DNA of 28,616 bases from Desulfobacterales bacterium (GTDB lineage: Bacteria > Desulfobacterota > Desulfobacteria > Desulfobacterales > C00003060): NCBI GenBank assembly GCA_030616425.1, contig JAUWXJ010000005.1:1-28616 (forward strand), in the 5' to 3' direction. Positions 14,352 through 22,600 of the stretch are shown here, piece by piece. Made by a program: the position numbers and the translations under genes. Within the stretch, counting starts at the first letter, position 1; each line of letters opens with the position of its first letter. Below the pieces are notes generated by a model, which was not told the origin of the DNA, made no database searches, and saw only the letters and a program-made list of their open reading frames with translations.

Positions 14352-15623
14352 CTATCCAAACAGACCTGCAACACATCCTGTCATCAGGCACGCCAGTGTG
14401 GCTGCATAAAGTGCTCGGAAGCCCAGCTGAGCTAGATCTTTTGCCCGGCCGGGCGCTAAGGCGGAAAATCCCCCCACAAATATCGCCAGAGAAGCAATGT
14501 GTGCAAACCCGCAAAGGGCGTACGAGGCAATCGTAATACTCCTTGTGTCCGTGACCACCCCTGTCTTGATCAACTGGTGCAGGTGCTGGAAGGAAACCAC
14601 CTCTGTGACAATGGTTCTTTCCCCAAGAAGGGTGGCGATGTGTCCCGCATCCTGGAACGGCACCCCCATGATGAGCGTGATCGGATAGTAGATGTATTTC
14701 AGGATCAGTTGCAAGGAAAGACCGATTCCGAAAATCTTTGCGCCAACAAACCCCAGGAACCAGTTGAACATGGAGAGCAACCCCAGGAATGCCAACAAAA
14801 GGGCGATAATCCCAACACAGAGCTTCACGCCATCATTCGCCCCGGTGATGATCGACTCTATCCAGGTGCTGGAACGGCGATCTCTTTCTACCTGAACGCT
14901 CATACCCAGGGTCTTTGGTCTTTCGATCTCAGGCACAACCAGCTTTGACATGATAATGGCAGCCGGTGCGCTGATGACAGATGCCGAGATTAGATGACCG
15001 GCTATTCCCGGAAATTCCCTGTACAAAAATCCCACATACAGGGCGAGCACAGTGGAAGCAATAGTACCCATGCCGACAGTAAGTACCGTGCAAAGCTCTG
15101 ATCTGGTCATATCCCTGATATACGGCCTGATGGTCAAGGCGGATTCAACACCCACGAATATGTTGCTTGAGGCACACAAGGACTCTGCCCCGCTGATCTT
15201 CATCAAGTAAGTAAATATCCTGGCAAATACCTTGATGATCGCCGGGATTACGTTCAGGTAGTAAAGAAGAGAAACCAACGATGAAAAAAAGATGATCGAA
15301 GGGAGCACCTGAAATGCAAGGATGAAGCCCGGTGACGTCTCTCCCATGGGGCCGGTTTCTCCGGGTGATATCGCCAGGGGCCCAAAAACAAAGTACATGC
15401 CCTCTTTGGCAAAGGAGATCACTTTCAATGCTGCATCGTTCAACCAAGAGAAAAGGACCACGCCAGCCGAGAGCTTAAAGACAATGAACGCAAACCCGCA
15501 CTGCAAAAGAAGGCCTGTGAGAATCAATCTGAAATTGATGTTTTTGGTGTCTCTTGAAGCCAACCACGCAAGAAACATCAGGACAAAAAGGCCGGACAAA
15601 CTTACGAGTCTGTTAAGAGCCAT
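14352..15623 (-). CDS. NupC-type concentrative nucleoside transporter
   Basis: This is a 423-residue inner-membrane carrier of the CNT family, which imports nucleosides with H+ or Na+. It has about nine or ten membrane segments. Diagnostic parts are the N-terminal gate domain, QVLPSIIFFSSLVSLLYYL, and the binding motif NIFVGVESALTIRPYIRD, which corresponds to the G-Q-T/S-E-A-P-L-L-I-R-P-Y of characterised NupC proteins but with V and S in the variable places. A second Asn/Ser-rich hairpin, CGFAHIASLAIFVGG, is near the end. AAGGGA precedes the ATG. It ends a minus-strand run that begins with the radical SAM gene at 19084, with a 56-base gap before it. Confidence 0.88.
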   Translation of the reverse strand: MALNRLVSLSGLFVLMFLAWLASRDTKNINFRLILTGLLLQCGFAFIVFKLSAGVVLFSWLNDAALKVISFAKEGMYFVFGPLAISPGETGPMGETSPGFILAFQVLPSIIFFSSLVSLLYYLNVIPAIIKVFARIFTYLMKISGAESLCASSNIFVGVESALTIRPYIRDMTRSELCTVLTVGMGTIASTVLALYVGFLYREFPGIAGHLISASVISAPAAIIMSKLVVPEIERPKTLGMSVQVERDRRSSTWIESIITGANDGVKLCVGIIALLLAFLGLLSMFNWFLGFVGAKIFGIGLSLQLILKYIYYPITLIMGVPFQDAGHIATLLGERTIVTEVVSFQHLHQLIKTGVVTDTRSITIASYALCGFAHIASLAIFVGGFSALAPGRAKDLAQLGFRALYAATLACLMTGCVAGLFG

Positions 15624-15679
15624 CTATCAGTCCCTTTCGTAATATAGTGTATCAGAAGAAAATTTTGGGGTTATCAATA

Positions 15680-16576
15680 TCAAGCTCTAAGGAGGACAAC
15701 CAGTCTGTCAGCAGCATCCTTGCTGAGGGTCCCCTTGGCCCTGGCCAGATCAACCGTGTAAAGGCCCAAGCACTTGTAAAGTGAAAGAAGCGCTGGGGCA
15801 TCTTTTTCTATGGCCTCAAGGTGAGCCGACACGGTTTCCACATCTCCCCGGGCAATCGGCCCTGTCAGGGCATCCGGTATCCCTTTTGCGCTGATATTGC
15901 TCAGGGTCCCCCTGATCAAAGGATAAAGAGCATTGAAAGAAGTGTCCTTGGGCAATCCTGCCGCTTTATTTAACTCAAGGGCAAGATGCACAAGGGTTAC
16001 CAGATAGTTGGAAGCTGCTACGGCCGCTGCGTGATAGAGTCTCTTTTTCTCCGCTTCAATCTCTACGGCGATACCGCCCAAGTCTTTTACTATTTGGCGG
16101 ACGATGGGAAGGGCATTCTTATCACCTTCAATCGCGCAAAAAGAGCCGGGGACCAGACGCACAGCCTGGTCTACTGAGGCAAAGCTCTGGAGGGGATGAA
16201 GCGTTGCTACGACTGCCTCACACTCTCTGGCAGACGAGAGAATACCTGACGAAAGTGCGCCGCTACAGTGAATCACCACAGCGTTTTTTTCAAAGCCCCT
16301 GAGTTCGGAAATCCTCTTACATGTGGATTCAATCAGATCATCGGGTGTGGTGATGAACACAACGCCAGCCCCTTGAGTGACCTCCCACGGAGAATCGGAG
16401 AATCGCTCGGACCCTGTCGCCTCCGCAGCCCTGCGAGCTGTCTCAACGTTGCTCGTAGCCACCCCTGATATACGATAGCCCGCATCGCTGAGAAGCTTAC
16501 CCATGGCTGTGCCCACGATCCCACAACCGACTATGGCAACCCTGGGCTTTATTCTTCCGTCGGGAATAGTCTGCAT
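15680..16576 (-). CDS. Rossmann-like plus DUF2520 protein, putative NAD(P)-dependent oxidoreductase
   Basis: This is a 298-residue protein with two domains. Residues 10-130 are a Rossmann domain (VAIVGCGIVGTAMGKLLSDAG) with an IxHCSGAL strand. Residues 140-295 are the DUF2520 helical domain (HPLQSFA, KKRLYHAAAVAASNYLVTL, ALTGPIARGD). The layout matches ketol-acid-reductoisomerase-like and F420-dependent NADP-oxidoreductase-like proteins. The substrate is not established. In other genomes the family often sits by pantothenate genes, which are absent here. Its ATG lies inside the last 28 bases of the CDF gene, so the two are probably translationally coupled. Confidence 0.85.
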   Translation of the reverse strand: MQTIPDGRIKPRVAIVGCGIVGTAMGKLLSDAGYRISGVATSNVETARRAAEATGSERFSDSPWEVTQGAGVVFITTPDDLIESTCKRISELRGFEKNAVVIHCSGALSSGILSSARECEAVVATLHPLQSFASVDQAVRLVPGSFCAIEGDKNALPIVRQIVKDLGGIAVEIEAEKKRLYHAAAVAASNYLVTLVHLALELNKAAGLPKDTSFNALYPLIRGTLSNISAKGIPDALTGPIARGDVETVSAHLEAIEKDAPALLSLYKCLGLYTVDLARAKGTLSKDAADRLVVLLRA

Positions 16577-17460
16577 GTCCCTACTGCCTCGTCCTCTATC
16601 TGGAGGGTCACATGGTTAATCCCAAATTTATCGTTTATCAGGCGTGTCAACTTTTCAAGAATTTCTTTATTTCGTCCCATATCTTGAACAACCACATGGG
16701 CACTTAATGAATCTACCTTGGAGGTCAAGCTCCATATATGCAAATCACACAGATCTATTACACCATCTACAGAGAGCATTGCCTGCCTAATATTGTCTAG
16801 ATCAATATGGGGCGGCACTCCCTGCATAAGGATGTTTACCACATCCCACAGAAGACGCCATGCGCTATAGATAATCAAAAGCCCGATGAGAACGCTGACC
16901 AGCGAGTCAAAGAGCGTCCAGCCAGTCAGGCTTATAACAATAGCTGCAGTGATTGCCCCCACGGATCCGGCGGCATCCCCCATAAGATGAAACAGGGCTC
17001 CCTTGATGTTTATGTTTTCTGTTCCGGCCTTGCGTAAAAGATAGATACCCGACAAGTTTATTATCAACCCCAGGACAGCGATAAAAAGCATGGGGATACT
17101 TTTCACTGGGGCTGGATACTGAAAACGCCTGTAAGCCTCCCCGAAGATCCAAAGTGCAACCAGGATGAGCAGCACCCCGTTGATGAAGGCGGCAACTACT
17201 TCAAAACGGTAATATCCATAGGTCTTGGTTGGAGAAGGTTCCTTAGAGGAAAGCCAAAAGGCAAACAGACTAAGTCCCAGGGCAAACATGTCTGAGAGCA
17301 TGTGCCCTGCATCCGAAAGAAGGGCTAAGCTGTTCGTCCAGAGGCCCCCCAATACCTCCACTATAAAAAAAATAGAGGTCAAGATAAGCACAAAACGAAG
17401 TCTCGATCTGCCTGCTTCTCGAACAGCTCTGGAGCTGTGGTTGTGATTATGGTGTTCCAT
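16549..17460 (-). CDS. Cation diffusion facilitator (CDF) family metal exporter
   Basis: This is a 303-residue inner-membrane antiporter likely to export Zn2+, Cd2+ or Co2+. The N-terminus is His-rich (MEHHNHNHSS). Six membrane segments are visible. The transport site has HxxxD pairs in segment 2 (LLSDAGHMLSD) and segment 5 (HLMGDAAGSVG), the pattern of Zn-type carriers. The C-terminal cytoplasmic domain (GVIDLCDLHIWSLTSKVDSLSAH) is complete. The ATG at 17460 is used because GTGAG lies seven bases ahead and the His-rich tail follows. It starts seven bases after the radical SAM gene and overlaps the next gene, so it belongs to the same minus-strand unit. Confidence 0.92.
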   Translation of the reverse strand: MEHHNHNHSSRAVREAGRSRLRFVLILTSIFFIVEVLGGLWTNSLALLSDAGHMLSDMFALGLSLFAFWLSSKEPSPTKTYGYYRFEVVAAFINGVLLILVALWIFGEAYRRFQYPAPVKSIPMLFIAVLGLIINLSGIYLLRKAGTENINIKGALFHLMGDAAGSVGAITAAIVISLTGWTLFDSLVSVLIGLLIIYSAWRLLWDVVNILMQGVPPHIDLDNIRQAMLSVDGVIDLCDLHIWSLTSKVDSLSAHVVVQDMGRNKEILEKLTRLINDKFGINHVTLQIEDEAVGTCRLFPTEE

Positions 17461-17467
17461 GAAAATC

Positions 17468-19084
17468 TCACCCAAGACAACTCAGATAGAACCTCACGGT
17501 ATCGGCTTGTCCTGTATCTACCGGCTCACCACGTTCAAGATTGTCTAATAACTTCAACGAAATAGTTTTGGCCTCACTTTGTTTTTCAGCAGCAACCAAT
17601 TTCTTGAAAAGGTAGTCATAAACGCTCGCCTGAACATGTACTTCACTTTGAACGAAGCGTTCAACAGCCGGATCCCACAGCGCCTGATCGCACAAATAAG
17701 CGATACTAACACTTTGATGAATATTTTCGTCGTATTTGTTTTTGTAGGACAGCAGGTCCGGAAATACCCGCTTAATGTATTCATGAACCTCAAAGGGGCT
17801 TGCTGGTGTGCAGTAATAGTAAGGCATTAGATAACCTTCAGACACTGTCCCGTACAAATCCTTCGATGGGTTGCTCTTTTCAACATGGTTCCACAACGGC
17901 GTGTCCTGGTAAATCCTTCCCCCTACGGTATATTCATAAGACCTCAGCGGACCAACCGGATACTCTTTAATCCTGTCAAGCGTATGATCTATGCTTTCAA
18001 AGGTCTCTCCAGGGAGACCAAATATGAGAGTGACTGTACAGTGCATCCCCACCTTCTCGCACGTCTCTATCGCCTCAATGATCTCCTTCTCTTGATAAGA
18101 TATCTGGTTTCTCTGAAGTACCGTGTTTGAAAAACTCTCACATGAGAACACCACAGAAAAGCCGGCTTGGGCCAGCAGTTCTGCAAAATCCAGGTTGAAG
18201 GGTTTGGGTATAAATTGAGACACAAAGCGAAAACGCTTATGGATCTCCGCCTTTAGGATAGCCATGACAAGCTCAGAACTATAAACTGAATCCGGAACAT
18301 TAAATTCGGTGTCCACAAAGAATACGGTGCCGGCCTCAGGATGATCTTCAGCAATCGCTTTTAGTTCTTCAAGGACATCATCAATAGTTCTGAAAACGAA
18401 CTTCTTTCCCTCAATTAAAGGTTCTACACAATAGCTACACGCCTGATTGCAGCCCCTTTTCACAAGCACAGGGACCCCGTTCGTCTCATAAGAATAATTA
18501 AATTTGGGCTCTCTGTGGAACTCAATTCGATCTTGCTCAAATCGGTGCAATCTCCGTTGGTTGAGCGAATATTCTTTGTCGCGTAGATATACCACGTTTG
18601 GTATCTTTGATATTTTGTCTTTGTCTGGAAAGGCCTCTATGAACTGGAAAAGGGGTTCTTCTCCTTCGCCGGCGATCCCGTATCTTAGCCCAAGGTACTT
18701 TAATATAGCTACAGGGGATATGGTAAAGCCGCCCCCACCAACCACAATAGGGACATGGGGTATTACTCGCTTTACTTCGGAAACAATCTCTCTCACCTGC
18801 GGCAGGAAATAGAAGGTTTGACAGTCGTTACCTTTATAGTCACCGTATTCCTCGCACGACATGCATGTGTCAAGGTTTCGTATCCCAATACCAACGAAAT
18901 CCGGCTCTATCCGTTCGATTGCCTCCCATATGTTCCTCTTAACATCAGTATCTGGCAAAAATGGGTACTCAACCTCCACAGTGTGACCCCGTTTTCTTAA
19001 GTAGTTGGCTATCAAACTTAGCCCTAAGGGGTAGACTTGATTCACCAAGTAGTATTTATCCGCATACAACAGTAATATGTTCAT
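17468..19084 (-). CDS. B12-binding domain/radical SAM protein
   Basis: This is a 538-residue protein. Residues 1-150 form a B12-binding Rossmann domain (MNILLLYADKYYLVNQVYPLGL, shown in part as VNQVYPLGLSLIANYLRKRG, then PIVVGGGGFTISP). Residues 205-420 are the radical SAM barrel with the 4Fe-4S motif CNQACSYC and a GLPGETFES loop. The rest is a less conserved C-terminal extension. Such enzymes often methylate unreactive carbon or rearrange lipids and natural products; the substrate here is unknown. The extra N-terminal cluster of Cys (CMSCEEYGDYKGNDC) is unusual. It heads the minus-strand run with the CDF gene and is divergent from the phosphoglycosyl transferase gene. Confidence 0.85.
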   Translation of the reverse strand: MNILLLYADKYYLVNQVYPLGLSLIANYLRKRGHTVEVEYPFLPDTDVKRNIWEAIERIEPDFVGIGIRNLDTCMSCEEYGDYKGNDCQTFYFLPQVREIVSEVKRVIPHVPIVVGGGGFTISPVAILKYLGLRYGIAGEGEEPLFQFIEAFPDKDKISKIPNVVYLRDKEYSLNQRRLHRFEQDRIEFHREPKFNYSYETNGVPVLVKRGCNQACSYCVEPLIEGKKFVFRTIDDVLEELKAIAEDHPEAGTVFFVDTEFNVPDSVYSSELVMAILKAEIHKRFRFVSQFIPKPFNLDFAELLAQAGFSVVFSCESFSNTVLQRNQISYQEKEIIEAIETCEKVGMHCTVTLIFGLPGETFESIDHTLDRIKEYPVGPLRSYEYTVGGRIYQDTPLWNHVEKSNPSKDLYGTVSEGYLMPYYYCTPASPFEVHEYIKRVFPDLLSYKNKYDENIHQSVSIAYLCDQALWDPAVERFVQSEVHVQASVYDYLFKKLVAAEKQSEAKTISLKLLDNLERGEPVDTGQADTVRFYLSCLG

Positions 19085-19334
19085 CTGAATAACAAGGATA
19101 GACGAGACCCTTCAGTAGGCAAAAATCCGCTTCGAAATTATGGCACCTTGTCTGTTTGGTTGCAAGTCAGAAAAAGGGATGATGAGATGACAAATCAGAA
19201 AAGGAAACATCGGGGCAAGGGAGAATCCGGTTGTAAAAACCGGCACAATTTGTTAGCTATTGCCGCTTGAACCGCAACAGTTCAGAGGATATTTTAATAT
19301 ATTGCGCTCAAATAACCACAACAAGAGGAAGCTT

Positions 19335-19991
19335 TTGGATAGCAGCACTACTATCGCCTATAATCCCCTCAAGATGGCAACAGACAAGCTCATTGCCTTA
19401 TGCATACTTATGCTGTTTTCTCCTGTAATCGGTCTGATCTTGGCAGGCATGTTTCTTGTTTCGGTCTTCCGACCTCAGGACCGTGGCCCCGTTATATATC
19501 GAGAACCCCGCTATTCACAGGGAAGGCGCTTTTACATATTGAAGTTTCGGGTGCTGAAAAAAGAAATGCTTCAACAGGTTCAAAGCGAGAAAGAACATTC
19601 CAGGACTTATGAAAAGGATATAACCAATCTCACATTGGCAGGACGATATCTCAAAAAGTGGTACCTGGATGAACTCCCACAGCTCATAAGTGTACTGCGT
19701 GGCGATATGAGTTTGGTCGGCCCTAGGCCCTGGCCAGAGACAAACTATAAGAATCAGTTGGCCCGGGGCGTTATCTACCGAAAGCTTATCATGGCAGGCT
19801 GGACAGGGCCAGGCCAACTCTGCAAGGGGCGTGTACCAGAGGATGAAATCACGCAGTGTAGTAAAGAAGCCGATATGGAGTATGTGGCCAGGTGCCGAAC
19901 CTCAAGCCCCTTCTCTTTACTCGCCTATGACCTCAAGCTTTTGCTGAAGACTGTGCACACCATGCTGGAGGGAAAGGGCATATTTGATTAG
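19335..19991 (+). CDS. Monotopic phosphoglycosyl transferase (bacterial sugar transferase)
   Basis: This enzyme family moves a phospho-sugar from a nucleotide sugar to undecaprenyl phosphate, the first membrane step of a surface glycan. About 218 residues, so it is the short PglC/WcaJ-C form without extra helices. The re-entrant membrane helix is KLIALCILMLFSPVIGLILAG, shown in part as ILMLFSPVIGLILAG. Catalytic marks are KFRVLKKEM, the DE pair in WYLDELPQLISVLRGDMS, and SLVGPRP. KFR usually continues as K/R-F-R-T/S-M, so VLK is a mild deviation. The start is uncertain: TTG at 19335 has AGAGG six bases ahead; TTG at 19260 or ATG at 19374 are alternatives. No other glycan genes are adjacent. 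Its stop overlaps the stop of the convergent purN. Confidence 0.85.
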   Translation: MDSSTTIAYNPLKMATDKLIALCILMLFSPVIGLILAGMFLVSVFRPQDRGPVIYREPRYSQGRRFYILKFRVLKKEMLQQVQSEKEHSRTYEKDITNLTLAGRYLKKWYLDELPQLISVLRGDMSLVGPRPWPETNYKNQLARGVIYRKLIMAGWTGPGQLCKGRVPEDEITQCSKEADMEYVARCRTSSPFSLLAYDLKLLLKTVHTMLEGKGIFD

Positions 19992-20782
19992 GTGGAGATT
20001 TCAACGATTTTTCTGTTGATCTCGGCGCCGTTCTCGAGCGTGTACGTCTTGGAGACTACCTTCAAACGGCCTTCTGCAAAGAGCTGAATGCATTCTGGAT
20101 AGAGCTGCCATTCAAGCTTGACACTCTTCTCCCTGACCGTATCAATGGTGTCATCTGGAACGATCTCAAAAGCCTTCTGTCCGATAACAGGTCCGGTGTC
20201 TTCTCCGTAATCAACAAAGTGTACCGTGCAGCCTCCCACCTTGCAGCCATAGCGATAGGTATCACCATAGCCATCCGTGCCTGGAAATGATGGAAGAAGA
20301 GCCGGATGGATGTTCATAATCCTCGGTTGCGAAGGATCTGTGTTCACGCGGTCAATAAAATAGGGGGTAAGTACCCGCATGAAGCCGGCCAGGACCAGAA
20401 GATCAAACGGATAAGCTGCCATTTCTCGAAGCAGGGCAGCCTCTGCAATGGCCCTGGTGCAAAAATATCGCTCTATCTTCATGCGGTCCGAAGAGGCGGG
20501 GGCGATCCCTTGTCTTGCGAGCACCCTTTCTAGATCAAGGTCCTCCGGGACCATATCTTCCAGCGGCCTCCCACGGGTCTCTTTTATGATGGCCTGGTAA
20601 TCGACCACAAAGGTTGGAATCCCGTGCTTCTGAGCCCTCTTGAGACCGTAGGCCCCTGGATTGTCCGAACCGACAAAGACCACCTTTGCATCTATCCGGT
20701 TCGACGCAGAGGCATCGATAATGGCCCCCAGATTGGTTCCCCCTCCTGATACCAGGACGCCAATGCGGATTTTTTGAGCCAT
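19988..20782 (-). CDS. purN: Phosphoribosylglycinamide formyltransferase
   Basis: PurN passes a formyl group from 10-formyl-THF to GAR in de novo purine synthesis. Catalytic Asn and His are in IMNIHPALLPSFPG, and the catalytic Asp is in DYGEDTGPVIGQ. The N-terminus has the usual IGVLVSGGGTNLGAIID. At 264 residues it is about 60 longer than E. coli PurN. Most of the excess is an insert near residues 70-120 (GRPLEDMVPEDLDLERVL to KIERYFCTRAIAEA). The gene is convergent with the phosphoglycosyl transferase gene and the two stop codons share bases. TTGACA at 20818-20813 on minus may be a -35, but I see no good -10. Confidence 0.95.
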   Translation of the reverse strand: MAQKIRIGVLVSGGGTNLGAIIDASASNRIDAKVVFVGSDNPGAYGLKRAQKHGIPTFVVDYQAIIKETRGRPLEDMVPEDLDLERVLARQGIAPASSDRMKIERYFCTRAIAEAALLREMAAYPFDLLVLAGFMRVLTPYFIDRVNTDPSQPRIMNIHPALLPSFPGTDGYGDTYRYGCKVGGCTVHFVDYGEDTGPVIGQKAFEIVPDDTIDTVREKSVKLEWQLYPECIQLFAEGRLKVVSKTYTLENGAEINRKIVEIST

Positions 20783-20820
20783 AGTTATGTGACTAACAGT
20801 AGACTCTTAACCTGTCAATA

Positions 20821-20964
20821 GGAGACCTTTGCAAAACATCCCCTTTTGTCCAATCTCTGCGTCAGACTCAGATTTTAATCCTCAAAATACTCATAGTATT
20901 CCTCTGGTTAAAATCTTTGCCTTCCTTGACCTTGAACAAAATTGAATATCTTCCAAAGGTCTCC
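20821..20964. mobile_element. MITE of 144 bp that folds as one long hairpin
   Basis: The ends are perfect 11-bp inverted repeats, GGAGACCTTTG and CAAAGGTCTCC, and similarity of the arms continues to about 28 bp. Further in, AGATTTTAA pairs with TTAAAATCT, and the exact centre is AATACT-CAT-AGTATT (20886-20900). There is no coding capacity. No clear target duplication is seen. It lies in the purN/WYL gene spacer. Confidence 0.75.
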
Positions 20965-20996
20965 ATCGAAATAGAGGCTAGGGATCTATTTTTATC

Positions 20997-21025
20997 TTGA
21001 CTTTGAACCTGTTAAAATCTATAGG
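20997..21025 (+). promoter_or_regulatory. Promoter for the WYL regulator, possibly leaderless
   Basis: TTGACT (20997-21002), 17 bases, TATAGG (21020-21025). The ATG at 21032 would be at or next to the transcription start. It lies just beyond the MITE. Confidence 0.45.
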
Positions 21026-21031
21026 TTTTTT

Positions 21032-21679
21032 ATGCAAAGTCACCGACTTGCCCGTCTTCTGCAAATCATCGTTGAGGTCAGAGCACGGCCCGACATGTAT
21101 CCGGATCAAATCGCAAAGGACCTTGGCATATCCATCAGGCAGTTCTACTATGACCGAAATGAGCTTGCCCAAATGGGGTTTCACTTTTCTCGTGAAAAGG
21201 GTCGCTTCACCATCCTCAGCGATCCTGTGGTTACCATCGGAAGGCTCCCTGTCAGCGAACTCCTGGCCCTTGTCTTAGCTACTCGCCATCTGTTTGCCAC
21301 CAGAGATTTTTCGGTCGTGCAGCGTGCGCTTAAAGGGCTCTACAACATTATTAATCACTTACCCGAATCCCAGAAAGAGCTCTTGAGCTCGATCATTCAG
21401 GACGTTATTATTAAGGACGGCTTTGGCTGCAAGCCCGACATCCTGGAAGAAATCATGCGAGCGGTTGACGAAAAGAGGCGTATCCTGGTGCACTTTAGGC
21501 ATACCGCTTCAGGCAGACGAACTGCACTCGACCCGTTTGAACTCTGTTTCAAGAAGTCCAAGCTTTTTTTGGACGCATACGCAGTCGAAAGAAAAAAACG
21601 AAGACGGTACAAAGTCGGGACCATAGACAAAGTCGTGTTTACCCCGTTTTTCAGGCCCGAATATTCAGGGCACGAATAA
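21032..21679 (+). CDS. Short WYL-domain transcriptional regulator
   Basis: This is a 215-residue protein. Residues 1-60 are an HTH of the DeoR/HTH_11 kind (ARLLQIIVEVRARPDMYPDQ, then ISIRQFYYDRNELAQMGFHF). Residues 65-140 are helical. Residues 145-210 are a WYL domain (RILVHFRHTASGRRTALDPFE, shown in part as RRTALDPFELCFKKSKLFLD). WYL domains are thought to sense ligands such as nucleic acid ends or nucleotides. Most relatives have about 300-330 residues with a C-terminal WCX region, which is missing here. The usual W-Y-L is L-F-L. It may be a short natural form or a 3' truncation, since a gene remnant follows. Confidence 0.8.
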   Translation: MQSHRLARLLQIIVEVRARPDMYPDQIAKDLGISIRQFYYDRNELAQMGFHFSREKGRFTILSDPVVTIGRLPVSELLALVLATRHLFATRDFSVVQRALKGLYNIINHLPESQKELLSSIIQDVIIKDGFGCKPDILEEIMRAVDEKRRILVHFRHTASGRRTALDPFELCFKKSKLFLDAYAVERKKRRRYKVGTIDKVVFTPFFRPEYSGHE

Positions 21680-21736
21680 GCAAAAAACGTTTCCAAGATA
21701 GGCCGTAGCACCCTTTGAGCGGATAGTTCGTTACCT

Positions 21737-22012
21737 ATGTTTTCGGTTGCACAGGGTGTTCAGATCCTCGGCGGATACGGCTACTGCAAGGACTTTCCCA
21801 TGGAGCGCCACATGCGCGATGCAAAGATCTGTGAAGCCTCCCCGTGCTTCCGCACGGGGCTTCCCGGTAAGGAAGAAAAACATTTCATTATAGTTCCCCT
21901 CGACCCCGCCCTTCCGGGCGGGGCTTGCGGGAAGCAGGCCGGTCAGATCTATGAAGGAACTAACGAGATCATGAGATTGGTCATAGCGCGCAACCTTTTG
22001 AAAGGAAAATAG
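21737..22012 (+). pseudogene. Acyl-CoA dehydrogenase C-terminal remnant with repeat copy 2 inserted in frame
   Basis: The frame starts AQGVQILGGYGYCKDFPMER then HMRDAKIC, and ends QIYEGTNEIMRLVIARNLLK, both unmistakable acyl-CoA dehydrogenase C-terminal segments. Between C and Q are 37 extra codons (21833-21943, 111 bases), all from the palindromic repeat, and without a stop. Removing them gives RDAKIC-QIYEGTNEI exactly as in intact enzymes. The Glu of YEGT is the catalytic base in many family members. The N-terminal 85 percent of the gene is absent upstream, so it cannot be a working dehydrogenase. It ends directly at the cobalamin adenosyltransferase start. Confidence 0.8.
21833..21944 (-). 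repeat. Two-hairpin palindromic repeat, copy 2
   Basis: This is a 112-bp reverse-oriented copy that closely matches copy 1 (6205-6317). The inner stem of hairpin 1 is a fully paired CCCCGCCC-GGAA-GGGCGGGG. Hairpin 2 keeps the CCGTGC-GGAA-GCACGG stem. It interrupts an acyl-CoA dehydrogenase reading frame without closing it. Confidence 0.85.
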
Positions 22013-22543
22013 ATGGGACTACAAAAAGGTCTTATTCAAGTTTACACTGGAGACGGAAAAGGAAAGACTACCGCAGCTCTTGGTCTGGCCCTGCGTGCTC
22101 TGGGCCACGGCCTCAAGGTGATGATGATTCAGTTCCTAAAAGGAGACCGAGATACAGGTGAGCTAAACATGGCTCATCAGCTTTCCCCAAAACTCGTAAT
22201 CAAACCGATGGGAAGAGATGGCTTTGTGGATCGCGCCAACCCGAGTGCCAAGGATATCAGCCTGGCCCAGGCAGCCCTCAAAGAAGCCCGGAGGGTGTTG
22301 GACGAAGGAGCGTGTGATTTACTCATTCTGGACGAAGTCAATGCGGCTGTCTCACTGGGGCTTGTTGACGAAGACGCAGTGCTGAAGCTTATGGATGACA
22401 AGCCCCGTAGCATGGAGCTGATTCTTACAGGGCGCGATGCCCCACGATCATTTATAGAAAAGGCTCACCTGGTAACCACAATGGAATGTACAAAACATTA
22501 TTTCAAACAAGGAGAAGCCGCCCGAGAGGGTATTGAGTTTTAA
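22013..22543 (+). CDS. cobO: Cob(I)yrinic acid a,c-diamide adenosyltransferase (CobO/BtuR type)
   Basis: This 176-residue cytosolic enzyme adds the 5'-deoxyadenosyl group of ATP to cob(I)alamin or its precursors, giving coenzyme B12. The P-loop near the N-terminus is YTGDGKGKTTAALGLALRA. Other family marks are MIQFLKGD, DLLILDEVNAA, and ELILTGRDAP with the final EKAHLVTTME. GAAAGG lies eight bases before the ATG, which directly follows the TAG of the acyl-CoA dehydrogenase remnant. The former gene pair (acyl-CoA dehydrogenase plus adenosyltransferase) would suit a B12-dependent acyl-CoA pathway, but this is inference. Confidence 0.93.
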   Translation: MGLQKGLIQVYTGDGKGKTTAALGLALRALGHGLKVMMIQFLKGDRDTGELNMAHQLSPKLVIKPMGRDGFVDRANPSAKDISLAQAALKEARRVLDEGACDLLILDEVNAAVSLGLVDEDAVLKLMDDKPRSMELILTGRDAPRSFIEKAHLVTTMECTKHYFKQGEAAREGIEF

Positions 22544-22600
22544 GAGGTACTAGCCCAGATTTATGAGTCAGATACTTCCATAAGTGAGGAGGGGTTTTTC

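Noticed and set aside
19210..19260. TTGTTAGC with a nearby CCGGTT/AACCGG hairpin as another attC site
   Set aside because: Only one core is present and there is no partner core or cassette gene arrangement.
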